Assembly: GCF_029360765.1 (NCBI RefSeq) | Contig: NZ_JARKNA010000001.1 | Span: 496,001 to 560,000 of the forward strand | Length of the DNA stretch: 64,000 nucleotides | Direction: 5' to 3' | From: Terrimonas pollutisoli | GTDB taxonomy: Bacteria; Bacteroidota; Bacteroidia; Chitinophagales; Chitinophagaceae | Shown here: positions 52,501 to 61,310 of the stretch, piece by piece | Layout of the letters: every line of letters begins with the position of its first letter | Position numbering within the stretch: position 1 is the first letter of the stretch | The notes under the pieces: model-generated | What the model was told of the DNA's origin: nothing | The model's database searches: none | What the model saw: only the letters and a program-made list of their open reading frames with translations | Translations under genes and position numbers: made by a program

Positions 52501-52687
52501 CCAGGCGATCAATATTTATGTGAGCGGAAAAAATCTTGCTACATGGACCGATTGGGAAGGCTGGGACCCGGAGTCTCTTGTTCCTGTTTTTAGGGATGGC
52601 AGGACTATTGACGTTCCAGACGGGCTTTTATTAGACGGAAGGCCGGCGCTAAGGGCAATTACGGTCGGAGCTCATATAACTTTTTAA
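49589..52687 (+). CDS. SusC/RagA-type TonB-linked outer-membrane transporter (xylan PUL)
   Basis: I chose the ATG at 49589 (MKVLFRENLKQ); a TTG at 49580 is the only alternative. The 1032-residue protein has a long n-region and a signal peptide (WLLCFLLFAFVSTPASAQ), a carboxypeptidase-regulatory-like domain (ISVKGRVTNENGQAVPGASV), the TonB-box-like VIVVGYGTQKKIDVTGSVTR, a plug with IIIDGVQYTGSLSSINPDDI and DASSTAVYGAQAANGVILIT, and the barrel ending ALRAITVGAHITF. Paired with the SusD gene 24 bases downstream, it imports xylo-oligosaccharides, judging from the divergent xylan enzymes. It is likely controlled by the LacI operators upstream. Confidence 0.95.
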   Translation: MKVLFRENLKQTCPPKNRLFERAITWLLCFLLFAFVSTPASAQGNISVKGRVTNENGQAVPGASVTVKGSSLGTTADGNGDFSINAPANATLIISAINYLEQEIKISNRQTVNIGLTSLAKTETEVIVVGYGTQKKIDVTGSVTRVNLEAMGNAPNTNIGQFLQGTVPGLNVGLSTFAGGTPPISIRGRVTINGSQSVLIIIDGVQYTGSLSSINPDDIASIDVLKDASSTAVYGAQAANGVILITSRKGKYNQKPRIAFSTAYTTQNPTVDLRPLNREEYLEQFKDAFYTQAFMGPDYTQPNPAFNVAAVMDPTMVNATRTEVLPNDFDWWDAGVNTGSIFENTLSFSGGGDKVTYLLSGGLVDQKGYIINDKFKRKSIRANLEVRPVNWWKVGLVSSGSFVNQDGAEPSLGNLSIASPVLVPFDSAGNIIPFPTNTVVPNPFNTYYVDDYDRHQYYFANIYSDLDIPFIKGLNYRMNFGNNYRTDQHYYASKFDGGLQGRAYKENQTYYDYTFDNILTYTKNFGRHDITATALYGAIERKYSRTFAEGVGFSRLNLSYNDLSSATTKNITTNANTEALNYQMGRVNYKYNDKYLLTATVRRDGYSGFAENFKSAVFPTVALGWIISSEKFMANVNAVNFLKLRAGYGAIGNQTQRYQSLSRVGTNSSYVFGDGGGTAFGQQVNSLENPNLKWEKTEGVNFGLDFTLLKNRLTGTLDYYNNNTKDLLFDVSIPSVTGFLLIASNVGKINNQGFEAGLTYKIIDKKDFTWSSTFNFWTNTNKIKKLTGVDANGDGIEDDLVSTGLFIGKSIQTIFNYKVEGIYQLNDTRLPGFPVGSNRIVDLDKNNDITAADRMFLGRQEPAYRMSWYNTFSYKNFSLSFFFNSIQGGKDGYLGDNTREYFREDNSVRNNELNAVDFWSPRNPGGKYPRNISGGRTKVAGNNYESRSFVRLQDVSLSYSLSPKILEKIKAQAINIYVSGKNLATWTDWEGWDPESLVPVFRDGRTIDVPDGLLLDGRPALRAITVGAHITF

Positions 52688-52711
52688 TTAAACACCGGTA
52701 AAAATTATTAT

Positions 52712-54412
52712 ATGGAAAGAATAAAATCATTTTTAATACTGTCTTTACTCCTTACCGGAACGTTTTCCTGTAAGAAAGAATTTTTAGATGAAACGCCGCT
52801 TGACTTTTTAAGTTCAACAAATGCTTTTAAAACGGCCGCCGATTTTAATGCGTCAGTTAATAACCTGTACCGGTTAGTGCGTGCCGAATTCTATACAGAG
52901 AATGATAATAATCCGATGGAGTACCAGTATAGAACAGATATTGCATTTTATGTTCCGGCTGCTTTTCCTGCTAATCTTTCCGGCGAAATAAGCCCAACCT
53001 CGGGTATAATGGAGCGGCATTGGCGGGCACTTTATAAAATAGTGTCAGAGGCTAATACAGTTATAAGTCGTATTCCTGCATCAGAAATGTCAGATGCAGA
53101 CAAAACATTGTTTGAAGCAAGGGGACGTTTCTTCAGGGCGTTTGCGTTTAGATCTCTTGCATACATATGGGGCGGTGTCCCATTGGTAACCGAAGAGGTG
53201 ACAGAGCCAAAGGTTGATTATGTAAGAGCAAGCCGTAAGAACGTATATGCACAGGTAATTGAAGACCTGGCTTTTGCTGTAGCTAATTTACCCGGCATTA
53301 CGATAGTAAAAGATGGAGAGATTTCCAATCTTGCTGCACAGCATCTGCTGGCAGAAGTTTATCTCGCCGACGGACAGTTTCAGAATGCCATTACTGCTGC
53401 ATCCGCTGTTATTGACGACCCCGCCACAGATCTTATGACAGCAAGGTTTGGTACACGCAAAACAGAAACACCCGGCGATGTTTATTGGGATTTATTCCGC
53501 CGGGGTAATCAGAACAGGAAAACTGCCGGCAACACAGAAGGCATATGGGTAATTCAGATTGAGGCTGATGTACCTGGCGGAGCAGCGACTACTGCAACCA
53601 GTTTTGCAAGCGGTGATGGTTTCTCGCTGGAAAGGGTGCATGCGCCACTGGTTCGTGATCTGACTATTAATAATATTGCAGCTTTCCGGTGGCCCACCAG
53701 TGATTATTCGGGTGGCAGAGGTGTAGGATTTTGGGCTCCTTCAAAATATTTTATAGACAGCGTTTATTCATCTGATCCGGTAAATGATATCAGAAATGCT
53801 AATCACAATTTTGTAAGAAAATTTAAAGCTAATAACCCAGCAAGCCCTTATTACAATACGGAGATTGACTTTCATAATCTGCCTGCGGGAACAAAGGGGA
53901 CAAGCGGTGCTGTTTTAACTTCAGGTGTTCCCAGCAGGGCTTTTTACCCATACCAGACAAAATGCACTGATCCTGGTAATCATCCTGCTAGTCTTTTTTC
54001 AGGTGCTTATCCAATGGCGTTAAAGGGCGGTGCAGGATTTACCTACCAGGATCAATATTTGTTCAGGTTGGCTGAAACTTATTTGCTCAGGGCAGAAGCT
54101 TACCTGGGAGCCGGAAATACCGCAGCTGCAGCTGGCGATATTAATGTAGTGAGGGCAAGGTCTGGCGCAGCACCAGTTGCTGCAGGCGATGTAAGCATTG
54201 ATTATATTCTCGATGAAAGAATCAGGGAACTGGGTACAGAGGAAAAAAGGCTGTTGACGCTAATGCGCTTAGGAAAATGGTACGACAGGATTGTCAAGTG
54301 TAATCCTTTTTATGCGAGTGCGGCACAGCCCACGTACAATCTTTGGCCGATACCACAATCAGAAATTGAAAGAAACAGGGGTGCAGTATTGGAGCAAAAT
54401 ACAGGTTACTGA
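52712..54412 (+). CDS. SusD/RagB-type surface glycan-binding lipoprotein
   Basis: A 566-residue lipoprotein (signal LILSLLLTGTFSC, Cys 20) beginning KKEFLDETPLDFLSSTNAF, the standard SusD start. Helical TPR-like parts include HWRALYKIVSEANTVISRI, ARGRFFRAFAFRSLAYIWGG and the C-terminal YQDQYLFRLAETYLLRAEAYLGAGN, followed by ILDERIRELGTEEKRLLTLMRLGKW. It caps the SusC channel encoded just upstream and binds xylan-derived chains. A strong terminator follows at 54481. Confidence 0.95.
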   Translation: MERIKSFLILSLLLTGTFSCKKEFLDETPLDFLSSTNAFKTAADFNASVNNLYRLVRAEFYTENDNNPMEYQYRTDIAFYVPAAFPANLSGEISPTSGIMERHWRALYKIVSEANTVISRIPASEMSDADKTLFEARGRFFRAFAFRSLAYIWGGVPLVTEEVTEPKVDYVRASRKNVYAQVIEDLAFAVANLPGITIVKDGEISNLAAQHLLAEVYLADGQFQNAITAASAVIDDPATDLMTARFGTRKTETPGDVYWDLFRRGNQNRKTAGNTEGIWVIQIEADVPGGAATTATSFASGDGFSLERVHAPLVRDLTINNIAAFRWPTSDYSGGRGVGFWAPSKYFIDSVYSSDPVNDIRNANHNFVRKFKANNPASPYYNTEIDFHNLPAGTKGTSGAVLTSGVPSRAFYPYQTKCTDPGNHPASLFSGAYPMALKGGAGFTYQDQYLFRLAETYLLRAEAYLGAGNTAAAAGDINVVRARSGAAPVAAGDVSIDYILDERIRELGTEEKRLLTLMRLGKWYDRIVKCNPFYASAAQPTYNLWPIPQSEIERNRGAVLEQNTGY

Positions 54413-54480
54413 TCCGGTAAGTTAAATACCGATAAATATCGTTTTGACATAGCAAGGCAGTTACAACAGCAGTTAGACAG

Positions 54481-54513
54481 AGGAGAGATGCAATCATCTC
54501 TCCTTATTTTTAA
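54481..54513 (+). terminator. Rho-independent terminator after SusD
   Basis: AGGAGAGATG (54481-54490), loop CAAT, CATCTCTCCT (54495-54504) then TATTTTTAAA: a perfect 10-bp stem with a T-rich tail, 70 bases after the SusD stop. It should separate the SusC/SusD transcript from the GH2 gene. Confidence 0.85.
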
Positions 54514-54535
54514 AGAAAATTAGAAACTGATAATG

Positions 54536-57382
54536 ATGAGATACATGCCTGTTTGTTTATTTACTTCAGTGATTCGTTTTTCATACGGTCGTATAGGTTT
54601 ACTGATCCTTATAGGGTCACTCATGCTGGAGAGCTGTAAAGGTTCCCAATCGTCTGCAAACTCCGGAAATGTAAAACAAACAGGATCTCCATACAGGGAA
54701 CGCATCACCATCAACCAGGGCTGGAAGTTTATGCGATATAATTCGGAGCCCGATAAATTAATTTACGATATACGACCCGAGGTTACTGACCGCAATGATA
54801 ATGTAGTGGCCGATACCAAACCCACAGAAGCAGTAGTACTGGGTTCTTCAGAGAAGGTTTTAAAGAAATGGATTTTACCTTCTGCAAATGATTTTATCAA
54901 AGATCCGTCAAAACATTATCAACGCCCTGCTGGTAATCCCGGAAGTGATTTTCCTTTTGTACAAAACAATTTCAACGACAATGCATGGGAACAGGTGAAT
55001 TTGCCGCATGATTGGGCCATCAAAGGACCGTTTTATAAAGAAGACAATGCAATAGTTGGCGGCGGAATGGGACGCCTTCCCGTTCATGGCGTGGCATGGT
55101 ACAGAAGAAAGCTGGATATCTCTTCTGCTGATAATGGAAAAAACATTTACCTCGATATGGATGGCGCTATGTCATATGCCATGGTTTGGCTGAATGGTAA
55201 TCTCGTTGGCGGATGGCCATATGGTTATAATTCTTTTCGTCTTGATCTTACACCTTACATAAAACCAGGCGGCGATAATCAATTAGCTATAAGACTGGAC
55301 AATCCAACCAATTCGTCACGGTGGTATCCGGGTGGAGGTATTTACCGCAATGTATGGCTTACCAAAGTAAACCCTGTGCATATAGCGCAATGGGGAACAT
55401 TTATTACTACAAGAAACGTATCTGCATCATCAGCCACTATTGATCTTAAAGTTGATATTGAAAACAAATCAAGCGTAAATAAAAATATTGAAGCAGTAAC
55501 AGAAGTGTATTTATTGGATGATAAGCTAAACCGAAAAGGAAAAGCTGTGGCAATTTTTCCTAAATCAGTTTCAACTATACAAGCAGGAAAAAAACTAAAA
55601 GTTGAAAATTCCGCTGTCATAAAAGATCCATTGCGGTGGGGACCTCTGCCCACACAAAAACCAAATCTTTATGTGGCCGTTACCCGGTTGTATGCAGATG
55701 CCCGCCTGAATGACGCAGTCGGGCAGGGAAAACCTGTTGATGAATATGAAACCCGCTTCGGAATCCGTTCATTGCAATTTGATCCTTTAAAAGGCTTAAT
55801 GGTTAATGGTGAGCAAGTACGCATGCAGGGTGTGAATCAGCATCATGATCTGGGAGCATTAGGCGCTGCATTTAATACAAGAGCTGCGGAAAGACAATTA
55901 GAAATTTTAGCTGAAATGGGATGTAATGCCATTCGTATGGCACACAATCCGCCGGCACCTGAATTGCTGAATCTGGCCGACCGAATGGGTTTCCTGGTCA
56001 TTGATGAAATATTTGACAACTGGGAAAGAAAAAAAACGCCGCTTGATTTTCATTTGGTATTTCCCGATTGGCATGAAGCGGATGCAAGATCTTTTATCAG
56101 GAGGGATAGAAATCATCCATCCATCATCGCATGGAGTTTTGGCAATGAAGTGGGAGAACAGTATACGGCTGACACGGGTGCAGTACTGGCAAAAAAACTT
56201 TATGACATAGTCAAAGAAGAAGATTCTACAAGACCTGCTACCGCATCTATGAATTATGCTAAACCTAACATGCCTTTTCCGAAAGTGATGGATATAATAA
56301 GTTTGAATTACCAGGGCGAAGGGATACGTGATGCACCGGCCTATGCACATCTCAAAGGAATCAGAACATCGCCCTTGTATCCCGCCTTTCAAAAAGCATT
56401 TCCTGATAAATTAATTATTAGCAGTGAAACGGCATCTGCACTAAGCACCCGCGGCACTTATATATTCCCGGTATATGAGGGTATAAGTGCGCCTGTAAGC
56501 GACAGCACCGGTGGTGATCCGCAAAAAAAATATGTTAGTGCTTATGAATTGTATACGGCCGCGTTCGGATCATCGGCTGATAAAGTCTTTGCATCGCAGG
56601 ATAAACATCCTTATGTGGCCGGTGAATTTGTTTGGTCAGGTTGGGATTATTTAGGTGAGCCTACGCCTTATTATTCCGCACGCAGTTCTTATTCAGGCAT
56701 TATAGATTTAGCAGGGTTTAAGAAAGATCGTTTTTATCTCTATCAATCACGTTGGCGACCTGGTTTACCAATGGTGCATATTCTGCCGCATTGGAACTGG
56801 CCTGATCGTATCGGGAAAATTACACCCGTGCATGTTTTCACCTCGGGTGATGAAGCCGAACTTTTTTTAAATGGCCGTTCATTGGGAAAAAAGAAAAAAG
56901 CAGCATTTGAATACAGGCTGCGTTGGGATGATGTAAAATATGAACCCGGCGAACTGAAAGTTATTGCTTACAAAAACGCCCGCCCGGATGACCTGGTCGG
57001 ACGGGGGAAACGATGGGCAGAACAAATTGTACGCACTACTGATAACGCTGCTCAATTAGTCATCAGTGCGGACCGAAATGTGATTAATGCAGATGGTGAA
57101 GACCTTTCATTTATAACAGTTAGTGTCGCAGATAAAAATGGGTTAACAGTACCGGAAGCAAGTAATAAAATAAGTTTTACTATTGAAGGGCCCGCAGAAA
57201 TTGTGGCAACTGATAATGGAGACCCTGCCAACCTGGTTTCTTTTGCATCAAAAGAAAGGGAGGCCTATTTCGGACTGGTATTGGCCATTGTTCGTTCCGA
57301 AAAAGGCAAGCCTGGTACAATAACAATCAGTGCATCATCAGAGGGTTTGAAAATGGCGACAATGGAAATAAAAAGCCAATAG
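54536..57382 (+). CDS. GH2 family glycoside hydrolase, lipoprotein
   Basis: The ATG at 54536 is preferred over 54533 (adjacent Met). The 948-residue protein has a lipoprotein signal (IGSLMLESC). The order is sugar-binding domain (ITINQGWKFMRYN, VNLPHDWAIKGPF, GVAWYRRKLDIS), immunoglobulin-like domain, and barrel with MQGVNQHHDLGALGAAF, AIRMAHNPPAPELLNLADRM, acid/base Glu in WSFGNEVGEQY and nucleophile Glu in IISSETASA. A DUF4982-type region (VKYEPGELKVIAYKN) and a big-like C-terminal domain follow. The activity may be beta-galactosidase, beta-glucuronidase or alpha-L-arabinopyranosidase. In this PUL it would trim side chains. Confidence 0.92.
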   Translation: MRYMPVCLFTSVIRFSYGRIGLLILIGSLMLESCKGSQSSANSGNVKQTGSPYRERITINQGWKFMRYNSEPDKLIYDIRPEVTDRNDNVVADTKPTEAVVLGSSEKVLKKWILPSANDFIKDPSKHYQRPAGNPGSDFPFVQNNFNDNAWEQVNLPHDWAIKGPFYKEDNAIVGGGMGRLPVHGVAWYRRKLDISSADNGKNIYLDMDGAMSYAMVWLNGNLVGGWPYGYNSFRLDLTPYIKPGGDNQLAIRLDNPTNSSRWYPGGGIYRNVWLTKVNPVHIAQWGTFITTRNVSASSATIDLKVDIENKSSVNKNIEAVTEVYLLDDKLNRKGKAVAIFPKSVSTIQAGKKLKVENSAVIKDPLRWGPLPTQKPNLYVAVTRLYADARLNDAVGQGKPVDEYETRFGIRSLQFDPLKGLMVNGEQVRMQGVNQHHDLGALGAAFNTRAAERQLEILAEMGCNAIRMAHNPPAPELLNLADRMGFLVIDEIFDNWERKKTPLDFHLVFPDWHEADARSFIRRDRNHPSIIAWSFGNEVGEQYTADTGAVLAKKLYDIVKEEDSTRPATASMNYAKPNMPFPKVMDIISLNYQGEGIRDAPAYAHLKGIRTSPLYPAFQKAFPDKLIISSETASALSTRGTYIFPVYEGISAPVSDSTGGDPQKKYVSAYELYTAAFGSSADKVFASQDKHPYVAGEFVWSGWDYLGEPTPYYSARSSYSGIIDLAGFKKDRFYLYQSRWRPGLPMVHILPHWNWPDRIGKITPVHVFTSGDEAELFLNGRSLGKKKKAAFEYRLRWDDVKYEPGELKVIAYKNARPDDLVGRGKRWAEQIVRTTDNAAQLVISADRNVINADGEDLSFITVSVADKNGLTVPEASNKISFTIEGPAEIVATDNGDPANLVSFASKEREAYFGLVLAIVRSEKGKPGTITISASSEGLKMATMEIKSQ

Positions 57383-57396
57383 ATAGTATCAATCGA

Positions 57397-58266
57397 CTAA
57401 ACTTTCACCGGTTTCCAAAGCTCGGTAGTAAAATTTTTGCGGAAGGAAGAGGGAGTTGTTTTTTTCAATTTTAAAAATTGCTTATTAAAATTAGCCACGG
57501 TATTGAAACCGCTTTCAAAACAGATTTCGAGGATTGTTTTTTGTGTGTCGATCAATAACTGGCAGGCATGGCTGATGCGGATTTCGTTTAAGAAATCGAT
57601 ATAGGTTTTTTTAGTACTCTTTCGAAAGTAATTGCAAAAAGCCGGGACACTCATGCCGGCATAATCGGCGATAGTGTTTAATGAAATCGGATCCTGGAAA
57701 TGATCAATGGTGTAGCGAAAAATTTTGTCAATGCGTTCCTGTGTTTTGGAAGTAAATGATTTTACCTCATGTGTTGAAACGGTTTCATATTCTTTGCTAT
57801 CCGCTATCAGCTGCAGGCAATCGCAGAGGCAGGTGATGCGGCGGAGGCCCGTTAGGGTTTCCAGCCGGCAAATCATCGGGGCCAATTTTTTTTTGGTGTT
57901 GCCGGTTAGTTTAAGTCCCTTTATAGACTTTTCGAACAGGCGGCGTATAGACCGGCATTCAGGCATCCCGAGAAAATCTTTACCCCAGAAATCTTCCTTA
58001 AACTGTACTACCACGGCACTCGTAATCATGTTTTTCCCGGCTTTTTGAAACGTATGCGGCAGGTTGGCGCCAAGAAAAAATATATCATCAGTCTTAAAAT
58101 CACCCACGTAATTCCCAATGAAACTACTTCCTTCGCCTTCCTTGAAAAGTATGAGCTCGTACTCCTCGTGCTGGTGCCAGGGCACTTCAAAGTTAGGTGT
58201 ACGGAAGGTGCAGGCCAGGAAAGAGTTATTCCTGTTACTGGGAAGTTTTTCGATCATGGGCTTCAT
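57397..58266 (-). CDS. AraC-family transcriptional regulator
   Basis: A 289-residue regulator. The N-terminal cupin reads NFEVPWHQHEEYELILFKEG and GDFKTDDIFFLGANLPHTFQ; the two helix-turn-helix units are ISLNTIADYAGMSVPAFCNYFRKSTKKTY and TILEICFESGFNTVANFNKQFLKLKKTTPSSFRK. The cupin keeps the HQHEEYE motif of sugar-responsive AraC proteins. The gene diverges from xylB at 58411 with a 144-bp intergenic region that must hold both promoters, and converges with GH2. Most likely a xylose- or xyloside-sensing activator of xylB-xylA-transporter. Confidence 0.9.
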   Translation of the reverse strand: MKPMIEKLPSNRNNSFLACTFRTPNFEVPWHQHEEYELILFKEGEGSSFIGNYVGDFKTDDIFFLGANLPHTFQKAGKNMITSAVVVQFKEDFWGKDFLGMPECRSIRRLFEKSIKGLKLTGNTKKKLAPMICRLETLTGLRRITCLCDCLQLIADSKEYETVSTHEVKSFTSKTQERIDKIFRYTIDHFQDPISLNTIADYAGMSVPAFCNYFRKSTKKTYIDFLNEIRISHACQLLIDTQKTILEICFESGFNTVANFNKQFLKLKKTTPSSFRKNFTTELWKPVKV

Positions 58267-58410
58267 AAAATACTATTTTAACCTTTTATGGGGGTTCAAA
58301 TTAATGTTTTTATTAAAATAGTTTATGTTTTTGAAAATAAAGTAGAAGCTTTTTGTTTAAATCACTTATACCTTCGGTTCTGTTTTTAACTAACGAAAAT
58401 TTTTTGCCGT

Positions 58411-59928
58411 ATGCTTTTGATGGGTATTGATCTTGGCACTTCCTCAATAAAGATTTCCATTCTCGATGCACAATCGCAACAGTGCATTACTTCCGCTACT
58501 TATCCCGAAACGGAAGCAGATATTATTTCCTTACAACCCGGCTGGGCGGAGCAGGATCCGAATGGTTGGTGGGAGTATGTGCAGCAAGCCATTTTAAAAT
58601 GTAATGCAACCGGCAAGTATAATCCAAAGGACATAGCTGCAATCGGTATTGCTTATCAAATGCATGGGTTGGTATTGGTTGATCAGCAACAGCAGGTTCT
58701 TCGTCATTCCATTATCTGGTGTGACAGCCGTGCGGTAGAAATCGGCGAAAAAGCATTTCATGCAATCGGTGAAGAGCGATGCCTGTCATGTTTGTTAAAC
58801 TCACCCGGTAATTTCACGGCAAGCAAATTGGCCTGGGTAAAAGAAAATGAGCCGGCCTTGTATGAAAAGATAGATAAGGTGATGTTGCCCGGCGATTTTA
58901 TTGCAATGAAAATGACGGGCAGTGTTACCACAACAAGTTCTGCTTTATCAGAAGGTGTGTTTTGGGATTTTGGCCAGGATAAAATTTCTGATGATATCAT
59001 CAATCAATTTGGATTTCACAGTGACCTGTTTCCGGCAATACATTCTTTGTTTTCATCACACGGTGAGTTGAAAGAAGATATTGCCTCAGCCTTATCATTA
59101 AAGAAAGGAATTCCCGTTGCCTATAAAGCCGGTGACCAGCTCAACAATGCCTTATCATTAAATGTGCTGAACCCCGGTGAAGTAGCTACAACAGCGGGCA
59201 CATCAGGTGTCATTTATGGCGTAAGCGATGAGTTGTCGTATGATCAGCAATCCCGCATCAATAGTTTTGCCCATCTCAATCATGATAGTCATAAAAGAAG
59301 AATTGGAATCTTGCTTTGTATAAATGGCACGGGCATTTTTAACCGTTGGATAAAAAACATGGTCGGTCCGAATCAATCCTACCAGTCATTGAATGAAGCT
59401 GCTGCCAAAGTCTCCGTTGGATCTGCAGGTCTTTTGAGCTTGCCATTTGGCAATGGTGCAGAGCGGATGCTCAATAATAAAATTATCGGCGCTCATTTTC
59501 ACAATTTGGATTTCAATATTCATGGTGCAGCGCATATGGTAAGAGCGGTACAGGAAGGTATTGCTTTCTCCTTCCGGTATGGATTGGACATTATGCGGGA
59601 AAATGGTATCAATCCAACAGTAGTGCGTGCCGGCAGGGCCAATCTTTTTTTAAGTGATGTATTCGCCCGGTCATTTACCAATGTAAATGATGTGTCGCTT
59701 GAATTTTATGAGGGCGATGGAAGTTTTGGCGCTGCGGTCGGTGCCGGTATTGGAGCAGGCATTTATCAGTCGGCCGAGACTGCTTTACAAAACAGGAAGC
59801 CCATTGGAGTGGTTTCACCTGAAAGCTCCGGTCAATATGAAGAACTATATCAGCAATGGAAAGAACGACTGAATGATCAGTTGCGTAAAATAAATCAACC
59901 GAACAGTTTGTCCTTGAGTTTATCTTAA
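58411..59928 (+). CDS. xylB: Xylulokinase
   Basis: A 505-residue FGGY kinase. MGIDLGTSSIKISILD (phosphate loop, with the conserved Asp), QPGWAEQDPNGWWEYVQQAI, IGIAYQMHGLVLVDQQQQVL (Gln-Met-His-Gly of xylulokinases) and IIWCDSRAVEIG come in order, with the catalytic Asp in AYKAGDQLNNALSLNVLNPG (around residue 234) and AGTSGVIYG. It phosphorylates D-xylulose in the cytoplasm. It is the first gene of the plus-strand xylose operon and precedes xylA by 15 bases. Identity as XylB rests on these motifs and on the adjacent xylA. Confidence 0.94.
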   Translation: MLLMGIDLGTSSIKISILDAQSQQCITSATYPETEADIISLQPGWAEQDPNGWWEYVQQAILKCNATGKYNPKDIAAIGIAYQMHGLVLVDQQQQVLRHSIIWCDSRAVEIGEKAFHAIGEERCLSCLLNSPGNFTASKLAWVKENEPALYEKIDKVMLPGDFIAMKMTGSVTTTSSALSEGVFWDFGQDKISDDIINQFGFHSDLFPAIHSLFSSHGELKEDIASALSLKKGIPVAYKAGDQLNNALSLNVLNPGEVATTAGTSGVIYGVSDELSYDQQSRINSFAHLNHDSHKRRIGILLCINGTGIFNRWIKNMVGPNQSYQSLNEAAAKVSVGSAGLLSLPFGNGAERMLNNKIIGAHFHNLDFNIHGAAHMVRAVQEGIAFSFRYGLDIMRENGINPTVVRAGRANLFLSDVFARSFTNVNDVSLEFYEGDGSFGAAVGAGIGAGIYQSAETALQNRKPIGVVSPESSGQYEELYQQWKERLNDQLRKINQPNSLSLSLS

Positions 59929-59943
59929 TTTTTTAACTTAACA

Positions 59944-61281
59944 ATGAAGAAAATGCCAGTTACAACAGGTCAAAAAGAATTTTTTAAGGGAATTCCTCAA
60001 ATAAAATATGAGGGAAGAGAAAGTGATAACCCGCTTGCATTTAAATGGTATGATGAAAATAAAATGGTTGCCGGTAAAACCATGAAAGAATATTTACGTT
60101 TTGCGTGTGCTTACTGGCATTCCTTCTGCGGCAACGGTGCTGATCCCTTTGGTGAGCCTACGCATTTATTTGCCTGGAACGATAAAAATGATGCCGTGGA
60201 AAGAGCAAAAGATAAAGCCGATGCTGCATTTGAATTTATCACCAAGCTAGGTTTGCCGTACTATTGTTTTCATGATGTGGATGTGGTGGATTATTCCAAT
60301 AATGTCACAGAAAACGACAGCCGCCTGCATGCAATGACGACTTATCTTGCTGATAAGCAAAAGGCGAGTGGTGTAAAATTGTTATGGGGAACGGCAAATC
60401 TTTTTTCCAATCGCCGCTATATGAATGGCGCAGCTACCAATCCTGATTTTCATGTGCTGGCACATGGTGCAGCCCAGGTAAAAGCTGCATTGGATGCCAC
60501 CATTGCATTGGGTGGTGAAAACTATGTTTTCTGGGGTGGACGTGAAGGGTACATGAGTTTGTTGAACACCAACATGCAAAGAGAAAAGGCGCATCTCGCC
60601 AAATTTTTACATGCTGCAAAAGATTATGCAAGAAAGAATGGCTTTAAAGGAAAATTTTTTATTGAACCAAAACCCTGTGAGCCATCCAAGCATCAATATG
60701 ATTATGATTGCGAAACCGTGATTGGTTTTTTACGGCAACATGATCTGTTGAATGATTTCAGTTTGAATATTGAAGTAAATCATGCTACATTAGCTGGTCA
60801 TACTTTCACACATGAATTACAGGTTGCCGCTGATGCGGGTTTGCTGGGAAGCATTGATGCCAATCGCGGCGATTATCAAAACGGGTGGGACACAGATCAA
60901 TTCCCCAATGATATTAATGAGCTGACAGAAGCCATGCTGGTGATATTGCAAGCAGGTGGTTTTAAAGGAGGCGGTATCAACTTCGATGCAAAGATCCGCC
61001 GCAACTCTACTGATCCGGAAGATCTGTTCCATGCACATATCGGCGGTATGGACGTTTTTGCAAGAGCATTGATCACAGCAGATACTATTTTACAAAAATC
61101 AGATTATAAAAAGATCCGGAAAGAAAGATATGCTTCATTTGATGCAGGGAAAGGAAAAGAATTTGAAGAAGGCAAACTATCTTTAGAAGATATGAGGGCT
61201 TATGCTATTGAAAATGGTGAACCGAAGGTAGCAAGTGGCAGGCAGGAATATTTAGAGAATATCATTAATAGATTTATATAA
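59944..61281 (+). CDS. xylA: Xylose isomerase, class II
   Basis: A 445-residue enzyme, the class II length. [40 protein letters not shown] (catalytic His and Asp), [32 protein letters not shown] (metal-ligand Glu and Lys) and [19 protein letters not shown], then [20 protein letters not shown] and [14 protein letters not shown] are all canonical. It isomerises D-xylose to D-xylulose with two divalent metals. It lies between xylB and the SSS transporter in one operon. Confidence 0.97.
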   Translation: MKKMPVTTGQKEFFKGIPQIKYEGRESDNPLAFKWYDENKMVAGKTMKEYLRFACAYWHSFCGNGADPFGEPTHLFAWNDKNDAVERAKDKADAAFEFITKLGLPYYCFHDVDVVDYSNNVTENDSRLHAMTTYLADKQKASGVKLLWGTANLFSNRRYMNGAATNPDFHVLAHGAAQVKAALDATIALGGENYVFWGGREGYMSLLNTNMQREKAHLAKFLHAAKDYARKNGFKGKFFIEPKPCEPSKHQYDYDCETVIGFLRQHDLLNDFSLNIEVNHATLAGHTFTHELQVAADAGLLGSIDANRGDYQNGWDTDQFPNDINELTEAMLVILQAGGFKGGGINFDAKIRRNSTDPEDLFHAHIGGMDVFARALITADTILQKSDYKKIRKERYASFDAGKGKEFEEGKLSLEDMRAYAIENGEPKVASGRQEYLENIINRFI

Positions 61282-61310
61282 CAGCAATATTCAAATTCTA
61301 AACCACTGCT